Assembly (NCBI GenBank): GCA_028724245.1
Contig: JAQYDI010000007.1
Location: forward strand, 1 to 49,451
DNA from: Lachnospiraceae bacterium
GTDB lineage: Bacteria > Bacillota > Clostridia > Lachnospirales > Lachnospiraceae
Reading direction: 5' to 3'
Length of the DNA stretch: 49,451 bases
The notes under the pieces were generated by a model, which was given only the letters and a program-made list of their open reading frames with translations, had not been told where the DNA came from and searched no databases. Position numbers and translations under genes: made by a program. This document shows positions 16,625-24,880 of the stretch, piece after piece. The number at the start of each line of letters is the position of its first letter. Position 1 is the first letter of the stretch.

Positions 16625-17618
16625 TGTTTTCTCTCCTATGTGTAAACAGTTTGCGGATACGGATATCATCACCGTAAAGTGTCAGTATCCTGTAATTGCT
16701 GATCAGTCTTGAACTGATTCTCTCCGAATAATGATTTCTGATCTGCTCCAGATTCAGATTGGTGGATATCACCACCGGCCGATTGGTACGCGCCCTTTCA
16801 TTAATACAGGAAAACAGGCGGGACATGGTAAAATTGTTGGCCACTTCGGTACCCAGATCGTCAATAATCAGAAGGTCGCAATCATAAATGTGATGGTACA
16901 TCAGTTCTTCCTCCGGTTCCCGGTCATCCTGAAACTCATGGGAAGAAAAAATCTCGAACAGTTCTGCCGCAGACAGATAAATCACGGAATAGCAGGCATC
17001 CAGCAGTGCTTTCGCGATACAATGAGTCAGAAACGTCTTGCCCGTCCCCGCCGGTCCTGTCAGGAGAAGATTCTGTTTCTTCTGTCCGAACTGTCTGGTC
17101 ATCTCCATGCAGGCAGCAGCCACATCCCGCGCATTCTGCCGCGGACTCGGACAATTGCCTGATGCTGTATTATCATACCATTCAAATGAACAGGTGTCAA
17201 AGTTTTCTTTTTCCAGTATCTCCCTCAAGTTGGACTGACGGTACAGCAGATCGATCTCTTTCTGGCGGAAGCATCCGCACTTTTTTCCGTTCACATATCC
17301 GGTGTCCCGGCAGACAGGACAGGTGTACTGCATGTCCATGGCATTGTCCGGGTACCCGTGTCCCAGCAGAAGAACCCGTTTCTGCTCCTTCAGATCCGCC
17401 ATGCGGATTTTCAGTTCCTGCAAAGAACCCTGATCTCCGCCCAGAAGCTTCCTTGCCTGACCTGCAGCCATCGATGTGATCTCATTGTCCAGTTCACGTA
17501 TGGCTGGAATTCTTTCATAAATCTCCCGGATCCGTTCTTCCAGCTCACGGGCATGACGGAATTTTAACTGGTTATATTCACGCATAATTTCATCATACTG
17601 AGAATTGGTCAGTGACAT
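16617..17618 (-). CDS. DnaC/DnaI-type helicase loader ATPase
   Basis: 333 residues. The C-terminal AAA+ domain has Walker A LLTGPAGTGKTFLTH near residue 185, Walker B LLIIDDLGTE near 250, sensor VVISTNLN, and the arginine-finger region YSERISSRL. The N-terminal part is helical and holds a zinc-finger-like CPVCRDTGY...CGCF (four Cys, residues about 104-118), as in Bacillus DnaI. It should load the replicative helicase DnaB/DnaC onto the origin and restart sites together with the DnaD protein encoded just upstream (42 bases apart). ATG 17618 has AGGAGG. Its end overlaps prs. Confidence 0.9.
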   Translation of the reverse strand: MSLTNSQYDEIMREYNQLKFRHARELEERIREIYERIPAIRELDNEITSMAAGQARKLLGGDQGSLQELKIRMADLKEQKRVLLLGHGYPDNAMDMQYTCPVCRDTGYVNGKKCGCFRQKEIDLLYRQSNLREILEKENFDTCSFEWYDNTASGNCPSPRQNARDVAAACMEMTRQFGQKKQNLLLTGPAGTGKTFLTHCIAKALLDACYSVIYLSAAELFEIFSSHEFQDDREPEEELMYHHIYDCDLLIIDDLGTEVANNFTMSRLFSCINERARTNRPVVISTNLNLEQIRNHYSERISSRLISNYRILTLYGDDIRIRKLFTHRRENNG

Positions 17619-17660
17619 TCTAAAAGCCTCCTTTTATCGCCCGGTAAATTTCATTAACGA

Positions 17661-18947
17661 TCAATTCGCCGGGCCTTTGTTCATTGAATTAATCTGCTTC
17701 AACAGCTCATCATAATCATATTCTCTCTGTTCAAAATCGTGGAACTGCGCCCCCGGTCTGTTGCCTGAAGGACGCGCGGCAGAAGCCGCGGCACCGGATA
17801 TGCCGCCGTTTTTCCCTGCTTTGTTCCTGCCGGTTCCTCCTCTGCCCCCGGCCTGCTTCCCGCTTTCTTCCTTTTCCTTCTGGAATTTCTCATCCAGCCC
17901 CTGTATCTGATCCAGTCGGGAAATACCTGCCTTTTTCCAACGGGAAAGTATGGACTCCACATAATTCAGATTCGGCTCATGAATCGATATCATGGTGCGG
18001 TTGCACGCTTCCACCACCATATCCAGTGAAAATCCGTATTCCTGAAACCAGCTGTCAATAATCTTCTTCTCGGAAGGTGCCGGCTGACGCCCCCCAAGTC
18101 CCAGTGCCTTCATCACCGCATACAGATTTTTATTGTGCAGCGGTGTATAAATCCGGGCCTGTTCCACTGTCTGAATCTTCTTCCGATGCCAGTCAATGGC
18201 AACTGCTTCCATATAACGTACACTTTTATGTCCGTTGGAAACACAGGATTCTACCAGATATTCCAGCAGTACAACATCCATCTTCAGTTTGTCATACATC
18301 CACGCAAAGGATTCACAATCAGCTCTTGAAAGCGGAGAACCGATATACTGCTCCGCAATAAACAGGAGACGGCTGAAATTCTCATCGGCAGATATGGACG
18401 CAAAATCCACCTGATGAGGCGGAAGAGGATCTTCCTTTTCATCGGGTGCCCGGCTGATTACCAGCTCCTCCTGTACCTGACTGTTTCTGACGATTTCATT
18501 CTCCCGCATCGGATTCACAGCAGTACCGTTCTTCGGCATCGGATTCACGGCAGTGCCCTGTTCCTGCAGCTGATTCACAGCAGTACCATACTCCTGTGTA
18601 CGCCCATCCCTGAAATCAGCCCCCGACAAAGCGCCGGAACCTCCTTCCTGTCCGGGAGAAAGCAGAACGATTTCTGAAAGGACCCTGGTCCCCGGCTCAT
18701 ATTTCAGCTGCATCAACCCCTTTTTCTCCCAGTGCCTGAGAGATCGAAGCACATCACTTTCACTGCAGTCCAGAATATCCGCCATGCCGCTGACTGAAAT
18801 CTCCTTCTGCGGATCTGCCAGCAGCCGCATCAGCAGCAGATACGTCTTCAAATGACTGGAACCCGCAGTGATCATATATCGATCAATAAATTCATTGGAA
18901 ATCAGGGTATATCCGGTTCCTGTCTCCATTACCTTCAAATTACTCAT
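17661..18947 (-). CDS. DnaD-domain replication initiation protein
   Basis: 428 residues. The N-terminus is a winged-helix (FIDRYMITAGSSHLKTYLLLMRLL, ISVSGMADILDCSESDVLRSLRHWEKKGLM). A Ser/Thr/Asn-rich linker with a repeated QxQGTAVNPM-type motif follows (residues about 130-160). The second half carries the DnaD domain (IDSWFQEYGFSLDMVVEACNRT, ending NLNYVESILSRWKKAGI). The tail is low complexity, rich in Gly/Ala/Lys. DnaD-type proteins remodel origin DNA and recruit the helicase loader, which is encoded next. ATG 18947 has GAGGG. The upstream region is filled with DnaA boxes. Confidence 0.88.
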   Translation of the reverse strand: MSNLKVMETGTGYTLISNEFIDRYMITAGSSHLKTYLLLMRLLADPQKEISVSGMADILDCSESDVLRSLRHWEKKGLMQLKYEPGTRVLSEIVLLSPGQEGGSGALSGADFRDGRTQEYGTAVNQLQEQGTAVNPMPKNGTAVNPMRENEIVRNSQVQEELVISRAPDEKEDPLPPHQVDFASISADENFSRLLFIAEQYIGSPLSRADCESFAWMYDKLKMDVVLLEYLVESCVSNGHKSVRYMEAVAIDWHRKKIQTVEQARIYTPLHNKNLYAVMKALGLGGRQPAPSEKKIIDSWFQEYGFSLDMVVEACNRTMISIHEPNLNYVESILSRWKKAGISRLDQIQGLDEKFQKEKEESGKQAGGRGGTGRNKAGKNGGISGAAASAARPSGNRPGAQFHDFEQREYDYDELLKQINSMNKGPAN

Positions 18948-18975
18948 AGCGATTTCCCTCTTTTACATTAAGACT

Positions 18976-19163
18976 TTGTCCACAATACCTTCTCTGTCAA
19001 AATTACCGGCAGTTTATTCACACATTATAAACTCATTATCCACAGGGTATCTGTGAATAATGTGGATAAACCATGCTTAAATCTGGCAATTATAAGAGAC
19101 AACTCGGATATTACTGCAACAATTCAAACAATTATCAGACTATTCAGGAATAAGTTATCCACA
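18976..19163 (+). promoter_or_regulatory. DnaA-box cluster in the dnaD-like promoter region
   Basis: Exact TTATCCACA at 19036-19044 and 19155-19163, and exact in reverse (TGTGGATAA) at 19061-19069. One-mismatch sites: TTGTCCACA 18976-18984, TTATTCACA 19014-19022 and its reverse TGTGAATAA 19052-19060. A minus-strand -10 TATAAT lies at 19089-19094 with a poor -35, so several boxes lie in the leader and one lies upstream of the promoter. The arrangement predicts control of the helicase-loader operon by DnaA. Confidence 0.72.
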
Positions 19164-19186
19164 AATACTCCTGAATTTCTGCTTCA

Positions 19187-20596
19187 TCAATGTTCTGAAC
19201 CGACTCCAAGCAGATGTTCGCCTACTTTATAGATATCACCGGCTCCCATGGTAATTACAAGATCACCCGGCTGGCAATTTGTCAGAATAAATGTCTCGAT
19301 CTCATCGAAGGAATCAAAATTGTGTGCTTTTGTGCCCAGCTCTTCAATTCTGTCCGCAATATCCTGAGAACTGATCCCCAGAGTATCCGTCTCTCTTGCG
19401 GCAAAAATCGGTGCAAGAAGCACCTCATCCGCTGCGGAAAGGCTCTTTGCAAAATCATCCAGAAGCGCCTTGGTACGTGTGTAGGTATGAGACTGGAATG
19501 CACACCATATCTTACCTGTCTTCATCTCTCTGGCGGCAGCCAGTGTTGCATCGATCTCCTGAGGATGATGCGCATAATCATCCACGATGGTTACGCCGCC
19601 GATTTTTCCTTTAAACTCAAAACGTCTGTGTGCATTGCCAAAACCGGAAAGGCCTGCAGCGATATCTTCCGGTGCAATCCCCTCTTCCAGAGCAATGGCG
19701 GCACAGGCCAGAGCATTCTTTACATTATGAATACCGGGGACATTCATGGTGATGCCGGTAATTTTTCTATAGCTGCCGTTTTCGCGGTGCATAAGATCAA
19801 AAGATGCACAGGCATTCTCATCGTATGTAAGACCCGATGCAATATAATCAGCATCTGAGTCCTCAAGGCCGAATGTCACAACCTCACAGCTCAGACCGGA
19901 AGTCAGCTCCTGCCATCTGTCGATTTCACTGTTGATCACCAGTACCCCTCCTGCCGGCAGTTTTTTCATAAACAGGCGGAAAGAATGGCGGATATCATCG
20001 ATATCCTTGAAAAAGTCCAGATGATCCGCTTCAATATTCAGCACTGCTTCAATCGTAGGATAAAAGGACAGGAAACTGTTTGTATATTCACAGGCTTCCG
20101 TAATAAAGCAGTCCGACTCGCCCAGATGAAAATTGCCGTGAATGCAATCCAGCATCCCTCCCACCGTAATCGTGGGATCTTTTTTCGCGCGCAGCATCAC
20201 TTCCGTAATCATGGAAGTTGTTGTTGTCTTTCCATGCGTACCGGAAATTGCAATTGAAGTCTTATAATTGCGCATGATCTGTCCCAGAAGCTCTGCTCTG
20301 GTCAGACGCGGAATACCAAGACGGATGACTTCTGCCAGTTCCGGATGATCTTCATGAATGGCAGCTGTATAAACCACCACATCAATGGCCTCAGGGTCAA
20401 TATTGGATGCTGTCTGTTTATAATAAATTCCGGCGCCGGCAGCTTCCAGCTGTCTCGTCAGATCAGATTCTTTCATATCAGATCCGGTTACGGTAAAACC
20501 TTCTTTCATGAGGATCTCTGCCAGACCGCTCATACTGATACCGCCGATGCCCATGAAATATACTCTGCAGGGTTTGTCAAAATTAATCTGATACAT
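19187..20596 (-). CDS. murC: UDP-N-acetylmuramate--L-alanine ligase
   Basis: 469 residues, the usual length. Adds L-Ala to UDP-MurNAc in the cytoplasm, the first step of the peptidoglycan stem peptide. The N-terminal Rossmann domain begins YFMGIGGISMSGLAEIL; the ATP-binding loop SGTHGKTTTTSM is near residue 119; the central domain holds TEACEYTNSF and EADHLDFF; the C-terminal ligase domain holds DDYAHHPQEI. ATG 20596 has AGGAGG. It follows the shikimate kinase-like gene by 26 bases and they are probably one transcript. Confidence 0.96.
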   Translation of the reverse strand: MYQINFDKPCRVYFMGIGGISMSGLAEILMKEGFTVTGSDMKESDLTRQLEAAGAGIYYKQTASNIDPEAIDVVVYTAAIHEDHPELAEVIRLGIPRLTRAELLGQIMRNYKTSIAISGTHGKTTTTSMITEVMLRAKKDPTITVGGMLDCIHGNFHLGESDCFITEACEYTNSFLSFYPTIEAVLNIEADHLDFFKDIDDIRHSFRLFMKKLPAGGVLVINSEIDRWQELTSGLSCEVVTFGLEDSDADYIASGLTYDENACASFDLMHRENGSYRKITGITMNVPGIHNVKNALACAAIALEEGIAPEDIAAGLSGFGNAHRRFEFKGKIGGVTIVDDYAHHPQEIDATLAAAREMKTGKIWCAFQSHTYTRTKALLDDFAKSLSAADEVLLAPIFAARETDTLGISSQDIADRIEELGTKAHNFDSFDEIETFILTNCQPGDLVITMGAGDIYKVGEHLLGVGSEH

Positions 20597-20622
20597 AATA
20601 TAACCTCCTCTTTTCAGGCCTT

Positions 20623-21141
20623 TTACAAGTCCTTTTCTTTCATAAGTTTCTTTTCCAGAATAGCTGCGATCCTGCCGGGCGTCAGCCCTTCTTCATCTAT
20701 TGTATAATCGGCATACTTTTCATACTGTACGCCTCTTTCTTCCATCAGTTCTTTCAGACCCTGTCCCTCTTTCAGCGCCACACCTCGGTCAACCAGATCG
20801 CCCAGACGTGCCGACAGTTCCTCATAGGACACTCTCAGATACACCACCAGACCAAGAGCTCTCAGATGCTCCATGGCCTCCTCACAGTAAATGACGCTGC
20901 CTCCCGGAGCGATGACACTGCGCTCCGCCTCCAGATCAGCGTTGACCTGATTTTCAATGGCTTTAAAACCATCCAGACCTTCCTCTGCAATAATTTCCTT
21001 CAGGAGTCTTTTTTCCTGTTCCTGGATCAGCAGATCCGTATCTACAAAACGGTACCCGAGTCTTTTGGCAAGCACCACACCAATGGTACTTTTCCCCGCA
21101 CCGGGCATACCGATCAAAGTAATATTACTGCCTCTTTTCAT
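20623..21141 (-). CDS. Shikimate kinase-like P-loop kinase
   Basis: 172 residues. Walker A GMPGAGKSTIG is near residue 10, VDTDLLIQ near 29, then KAIENQVNADL, APGGSVIY, and a C-terminal GLTPGRIAAIL. Size and order fit shikimate kinase (AroK). However, the FRxxE substrate motif reads FKAIE, the GGG motif reads GGS, and the RPLL lid arginine is not evident, so the substrate is uncertain. ATG 21141 with AAAAGGA is chosen because the longer frame (to 21243) runs into the terminator hairpin at 21209-21240. It is probably co-transcribed with murC. Confidence 0.72.
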   Translation of the reverse strand: MKRGSNITLIGMPGAGKSTIGVVLAKRLGYRFVDTDLLIQEQEKRLLKEIIAEEGLDGFKAIENQVNADLEAERSVIAPGGSVIYCEEAMEHLRALGLVVYLRVSYEELSARLGDLVDRGVALKEGQGLKELMEERGVQYEKYADYTIDEEGLTPGRIAAILEKKLMKEKDL

Positions 21142-21208
21142 ACTATTCCTTTTCACCGTGTTCTCCCTCTGAACCGGCTTTTCTTCAGCCGTTTTTTCTA
21201 TATCAAAA

Positions 21209-21240
21209 CAGCCTGAAATCAAACGACTGATTTCAGGCTG
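21209..21240 (-). terminator. Terminator of the small membrane protein gene
   Basis: A perfect 13-bp stem (21209-21221 with 21228-21240) and 6-base loop; on the minus strand it is followed by TTTTGATATAG. It lies between the small membrane protein gene and the kinase-like gene. Confidence 0.8.
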
Positions 21241-21258
21241 CACAATATCTGTGAAGCT

Positions 21259-21630
21259 TTATTCTGCTTCTGATTCTCCTGATGCTGATTCATCACCTGT
21301 TGTGTCCCCGTCTGATTCAGCAGATTCATCCGTACCGTCTTCTGCGGTCTCTTCTGTATCCACTTCCTCATCAGCCGCTGTCTCATCCAGAATACCTGTC
21401 ATGTCGGAAATCACAAGAGAATCACTGCTGTAATCCGGCTTTGATGCCTGATAATTGTTGTAGGAATTCTTTGCTGTCAGTCCCAGCATAACTACCAGAG
21501 CAACAACGATCACAGCACCTGCTGCCCAACCACCAATACGGATCAGAAGTTTTTTCTTCCTTTCTTTTTCCAGATTGGCTTTTCTGTTCTTTTTGTCTTC
21601 TTTATATTTATTAACTTTTTCTACACTCAT
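21259..21630 (-). CDS. Small single-pass membrane protein with acidic tail, function unknown
   Basis: 123 residues. A strongly basic N-terminus (KYKEDKKNRKANLEKERKKK) is followed by one membrane helix (WAAGAVIVVALVVMLGL) near residue 35 and then an outside tail of about 70 residues made almost wholly of Glu, Asp, Ser, Thr and Ala. I know no family for it. ATG 21630 is preferred; GTG 21639 is too close to the AAAGGA site. It is a single-gene unit with its own promoter (21712-21740) and a strong terminator. The build (basic inside, acidic outside) fits a wall-facing or membrane-anchoring protein, but nothing more can be said. Confidence 0.75.
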   Translation of the reverse strand: MSVEKVNKYKEDKKNRKANLEKERKKKLLIRIGGWAAGAVIVVALVVMLGLTAKNSYNNYQASKPDYSSDSLVISDMTGILDETAADEEVDTEETAEDGTDESAESDGDTTGDESASGESEAE

Positions 21631-21711
21631 CTGCTGCACAATCCTTTCCGGAGTTCCCCTCGTTTCCCGCGCCCCGGCCCATACATTTTTGAGCCGGAAC
21701 CCATGCTAATC

Positions 21712-21740
21712 ATTTTATACTTCCTCTCCCAAATATGCAA
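21712..21740 (-). promoter_or_regulatory. Promoter for the small membrane protein gene
   Basis: On the minus strand TTGCAT (21735-21740), 17-base spacer, TAAAAT (21712-21717). It stands between the MFS permease stop at 21777 and the gene start at 21630. Confidence 0.6.
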
Positions 21741-21776
21741 GCATTATTTGAAAGGTAACAAAAATTTCATATACTT

Positions 21777-23024
21777 TTAATTCAAACGCGCAGCTTTGCC
21801 AAAAAGCACAAATCCAATGATAAACATAATGCTCAGAATGCCTACTCCGGCGCTTGCATTGCCGGTGATCTGCGTAATTACGGCAATCAATGCAGTTCCC
21901 ATAAAAGATGCACCCTTGCCGCAGATATCGAATATGCCGAAATATTCGCCCGACTTTTCAGGGGGAATGATTTTCGCAAAATATGATCTGGAAAGCGCCT
22001 GAATCGCACCCTGAAACATACCTACAGCCACAGCCAGAATCCAGAATTCCCACTGTTTATCCAGCTGAATGGCAAATACGGCAATACAGAAATATGCACC
22101 GATACAGATCCGGATCAGCTTCGTATTATCAACAGCCGCCGCCAGCCGGCCAAACAGCAGTGCAAACGGAAAAGCAACGATCTGAGTCAGAAGCAGCGCA
22201 AGCAGAAGTCCCGTAGTATCCAGCCCCAGCGCCTTTCCATAGGCGGTCGCCATCTCAATGATCGTATACACGCCGTCTATATAGAAGAAAAATGCCAGCA
22301 GAAACATGAAAATATTTTTATGCTTTTTCAGATCCGCAAACGTATGGCCCAGACGCCTGAATGCCGCTGTTATCCTGTTTTTTTCCGAATTTTCCACATA
22401 ATAAATCTGATGATAATTTCTCAGAAGGGGCAGCGTCATAACAAACCACCAGCCCGCATTGATAAACAGGGCAATGGCAATTGCCGCTGTCATGGTAATC
22501 CCCAGAGAATCATACATAAGGACAAAAATCAGGCTGATTACAAATGGAATGCAGCTTCCGATATATCCCCATGCATATCCTTTTGAAGAAACGCTGTCCA
22601 TCCGCTCCGGAGTCGTCACATCAGTCAGCATGGAATCATAAAATACAAGGCTGGCAGCATATCCTGTCTTTGCAATGATAAATATCACCAGAAAAACGAT
22701 CCATGAATCCGGCAGCGCCAGCGCCGCACATGATACAACACCCACCAGCATGGCTGTCACAAAAACCGGCTTTTTCATCCCTTTCTGATCGGAAAATGCA
22801 CCGAATACCGGACCGATAAATGCCACCAGCAGAGTTGATATGGAAGCAGCATATCCCCACCAGGCCAGATACTGTGCACTGGATACACCGTCATTTTCCG
22901 CCAGCGCATTAAAATAAATCGGAAGAATCGTTGCCACAAGCAAAGTAAATGCGGAATTCCCCACATCATAAAGCACCCAGCTCAATTCCTGTTTTGTCAG
23001 TTTTCCTTCTTTTTTCGCTTTCAT
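21777..23024 (-). CDS. MFS transporter of the UMF1/YxiO (Atg22-like) family
   Basis: 415 residues, about twelve membrane helices. The first helix begins SWVLYDVGNSAFTLLVATILPIYF, the mark of the UMF1 family (WxLYDxGNSAF). The signature loop FSDQKGMKKP follows helix 2, and YDSMLTDVTTPERMDSVSSKGYAWGYIGS is typical of the group; a second half repeats the fold (FGRLAAAVDNTKLIR). The substrate is not known; the yeast relative exports amino acids from vacuoles. ATG 23024 has a TAGGTG site and follows the phospholipase-like gene by 8 bases, so the two are one operon. Confidence 0.88.
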   Translation of the reverse strand: MKAKKEGKLTKQELSWVLYDVGNSAFTLLVATILPIYFNALAENDGVSSAQYLAWWGYAASISTLLVAFIGPVFGAFSDQKGMKKPVFVTAMLVGVVSCAALALPDSWIVFLVIFIIAKTGYAASLVFYDSMLTDVTTPERMDSVSSKGYAWGYIGSCIPFVISLIFVLMYDSLGITMTAAIAIALFINAGWWFVMTLPLLRNYHQIYYVENSEKNRITAAFRRLGHTFADLKKHKNIFMFLLAFFFYIDGVYTIIEMATAYGKALGLDTTGLLLALLLTQIVAFPFALLFGRLAAAVDNTKLIRICIGAYFCIAVFAIQLDKQWEFWILAVAVGMFQGAIQALSRSYFAKIIPPEKSGEYFGIFDICGKGASFMGTALIAVITQITGNASAGVGILSIMFIIGFVLFGKAARLN

Positions 23025-23032
23025 AAATTCAC

Positions 23033-23827
23033 CTAATTAAAATTTTTCTCAAACCGTTTGGGAAGACCGCTTCCTGCGGCAGATACCATAACAAATTCTT
23101 CTATGATCCGTGCACATTCGGGAACCGCACATTCAAACCGTTCCGAAAGCCCTCTGCAGATCTCTTCGCAGGCTGGATTCGCATCGGTTTTCATAACAAA
23201 AGACGTAAATTCCCGTTCCGTGCCGAACAAAAGATCAAGCAGCCCGGACAGAATCCGGCGTTTCAGCCTTCCCGGAGAAAACAGCAGCCTCCGGATCAGG
23301 CGCATGCGCTCCTGACTGACCCGAACAGTATAAGTCGATACCCCTTTGTAAAAAACCGACATGGTCTCCGCCAGTTCCTGAGAATCATCCACAAGGCGAT
23401 ATAACGGATACTGAAGTGCACATCTGCCGTCTTTTTCCATCATATACCGGTCAAATTCAGTTTCCTGCTCCGTATGGGATTCTCCCGTTTCCCCAACCAT
23501 CTGTCCGACAAAACCATGGCAGGAGGAATCCAGCATAAAATGGCAGATAAATCCCATAATATATGCACCTTCAGGAGAATCCATACCTGTTACCTTCAGA
23601 ATTTTGACTGCCCTGTTCAGGAACACAGAAGCATTCTCCTCATGGATCTGATGGCCCAGCTGTCCATAACGGTTTTTAACCAGAGGATTAAAGAAAAAAA
23701 GGAAATCAGGGCCCTGAAGTCCTGCCGTATATTCCCTTTTATGGTTTCTGATAATTTTCTTCAAAGAGCCCGGCAGCTGCCGGTAAACCTTTACCCCAAA
23801 ACTGTAATGCGCATAAATGGCAGGCAT
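23033..23827 (-). CDS. Zinc-dependent phospholipase C family protein
   Basis: 264 residues, no signal peptide. The N-terminus MPAIYAHYSFG, then GPDFLFFFNP, HQIHEENASVF, and GFICHFMLDSSCHGFV near residue 92 supply the cluster of His and Asp residues that in the ZnDep_PLPC family binds zinc. Members are common in Clostridia, apparently cytoplasmic, and of unknown substrate, so the name should be read as a fold assignment and not as proof of phospholipase activity. ATG 23827 has GGGAGG. The gene lies 18 bases after the aldo/keto reductase gene and 8 before the MFS gene. Confidence 0.8.
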   Translation of the reverse strand: MPAIYAHYSFGVKVYRQLPGSLKKIIRNHKREYTAGLQGPDFLFFFNPLVKNRYGQLGHQIHEENASVFLNRAVKILKVTGMDSPEGAYIMGFICHFMLDSSCHGFVGQMVGETGESHTEQETEFDRYMMEKDGRCALQYPLYRLVDDSQELAETMSVFYKGVSTYTVRVSQERMRLIRRLLFSPGRLKRRILSGLLDLLFGTEREFTSFVMKTDANPACEEICRGLSERFECAVPECARIIEEFVMVSAAGSGLPKRFEKNFN

Positions 23828-23845
23828 TCACGCCACCTCCCTTTT

Positions 23846-24859
23846 CTAGTCCAGTCCGGCAAACTCCTGTGCCGCCTTTTTCATCTTCTCACGGATCGGC
23901 AGATGATAGGGACATCTCGGCTCACATTCGCCGCACTCCACACAGGCATCCGCTTTTACCGCCATGGAATTGTAGCGGTCCTTTGCCCAGTCTGCAAGTC
24001 CGTATCGTTCCAGATATCCTGCAAAAAGGAACACACTGGGAATACTGATACCGGCTGTACAGGGTGCACAGTAATTACAGCGGCGGCAGAAATCGCTGCC
24101 CAGCTGCGCACGCACTTCCTCACAGGCCTTTTTCTCTTCTTCTGTGAGAGGCTGCGTATTGGCAGAAGCTGCAATATTCTGTTCCAGTTCCTCCCCGGCT
24201 GCCATACCGGGAATCGCCACAGTAACCGCCGGATTGGACAGTACATAACGCAGTGCCAGCGTTTTATCTTCTATGGCACCTCCCGCCATGGGTTTCATAT
24301 CAATAAATCCAATATTCTTCTTCTGACAGGCATCGATCAGATCAGCCCCCTGAGATTCCACAATATTATAAGGAAACATGATCGTTTCCACCCAGTCTGT
24401 CTCCAGAGCCCGGCGAAACACTTCAAGAGAATGTGCGGTAATTCCGATATGTCTGACCTTCCCTGCTGCTTTTGCCTCCAGCATGGCCTCCAGAGCTCCG
24501 CCGGGAGCTGTCAGTGCCTCGAAATCCTCTACTGAAGGATTATGAAACTGATACAGATCAATATAATCTGTCTGAAGCATCTTCAGACTGGTATCAATAC
24601 CGGCAGAAAACTGCTCCTTTGACTCTGCACGGCATTTTGTTGCCAGCACAAACTGATCCCTGCGCCCTTTTAACGCTTTTCCCAGATATTCTTCGCTGAC
24701 CGTATAGGCTCTTGCCGTATCGATATAATTAATACCGGCTTCCTGCATACGGTCAATTAATTTTGAAGTCCCCTCCGCATCAATGCGCTGAATGGGAATT
24801 CCTCCGAAACCAAGTCTGGAAATCCTCAGACCGGTTTTTCCCAGTGTTGTATATTCCAT
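23846..24859 (-). CDS. Aldo/keto reductase with C-terminal 4Fe-4S ferredoxin domain
   Basis: 337 residues. The N-terminal TIM barrel has the catalytic Asp and Tyr (YIDTARAYTVSEEYLG), Lys (LATKCR) and His (YQFHNPS). The C-terminus adds Cys clusters RRCNYCAPCTAG near residue 262 and CVECGECEPRCPYHLPI near 308, typical of clostridial 4Fe-4S reductases (Fer4-type tail). It likely reduces an aldehyde or ketone using NADPH or reduced ferredoxin; the substrate is unknown. ATG 24859 has AGGAG; the ATG at 24880 adds residues outside the family pattern. It forms a run with the phospholipase-like and MFS genes. Confidence 0.88.
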   Translation of the reverse strand: MEYTTLGKTGLRISRLGFGGIPIQRIDAEGTSKLIDRMQEAGINYIDTARAYTVSEEYLGKALKGRRDQFVLATKCRAESKEQFSAGIDTSLKMLQTDYIDLYQFHNPSVEDFEALTAPGGALEAMLEAKAAGKVRHIGITAHSLEVFRRALETDWVETIMFPYNIVESQGADLIDACQKKNIGFIDMKPMAGGAIEDKTLALRYVLSNPAVTVAIPGMAAGEELEQNIAASANTQPLTEEEKKACEEVRAQLGSDFCRRCNYCAPCTAGISIPSVFLFAGYLERYGLADWAKDRYNSMAVKADACVECGECEPRCPYHLPIREKMKKAAQEFAGLD

Positions 24860-24880
24860 CGTCTCACTCCTGTTAATCAA

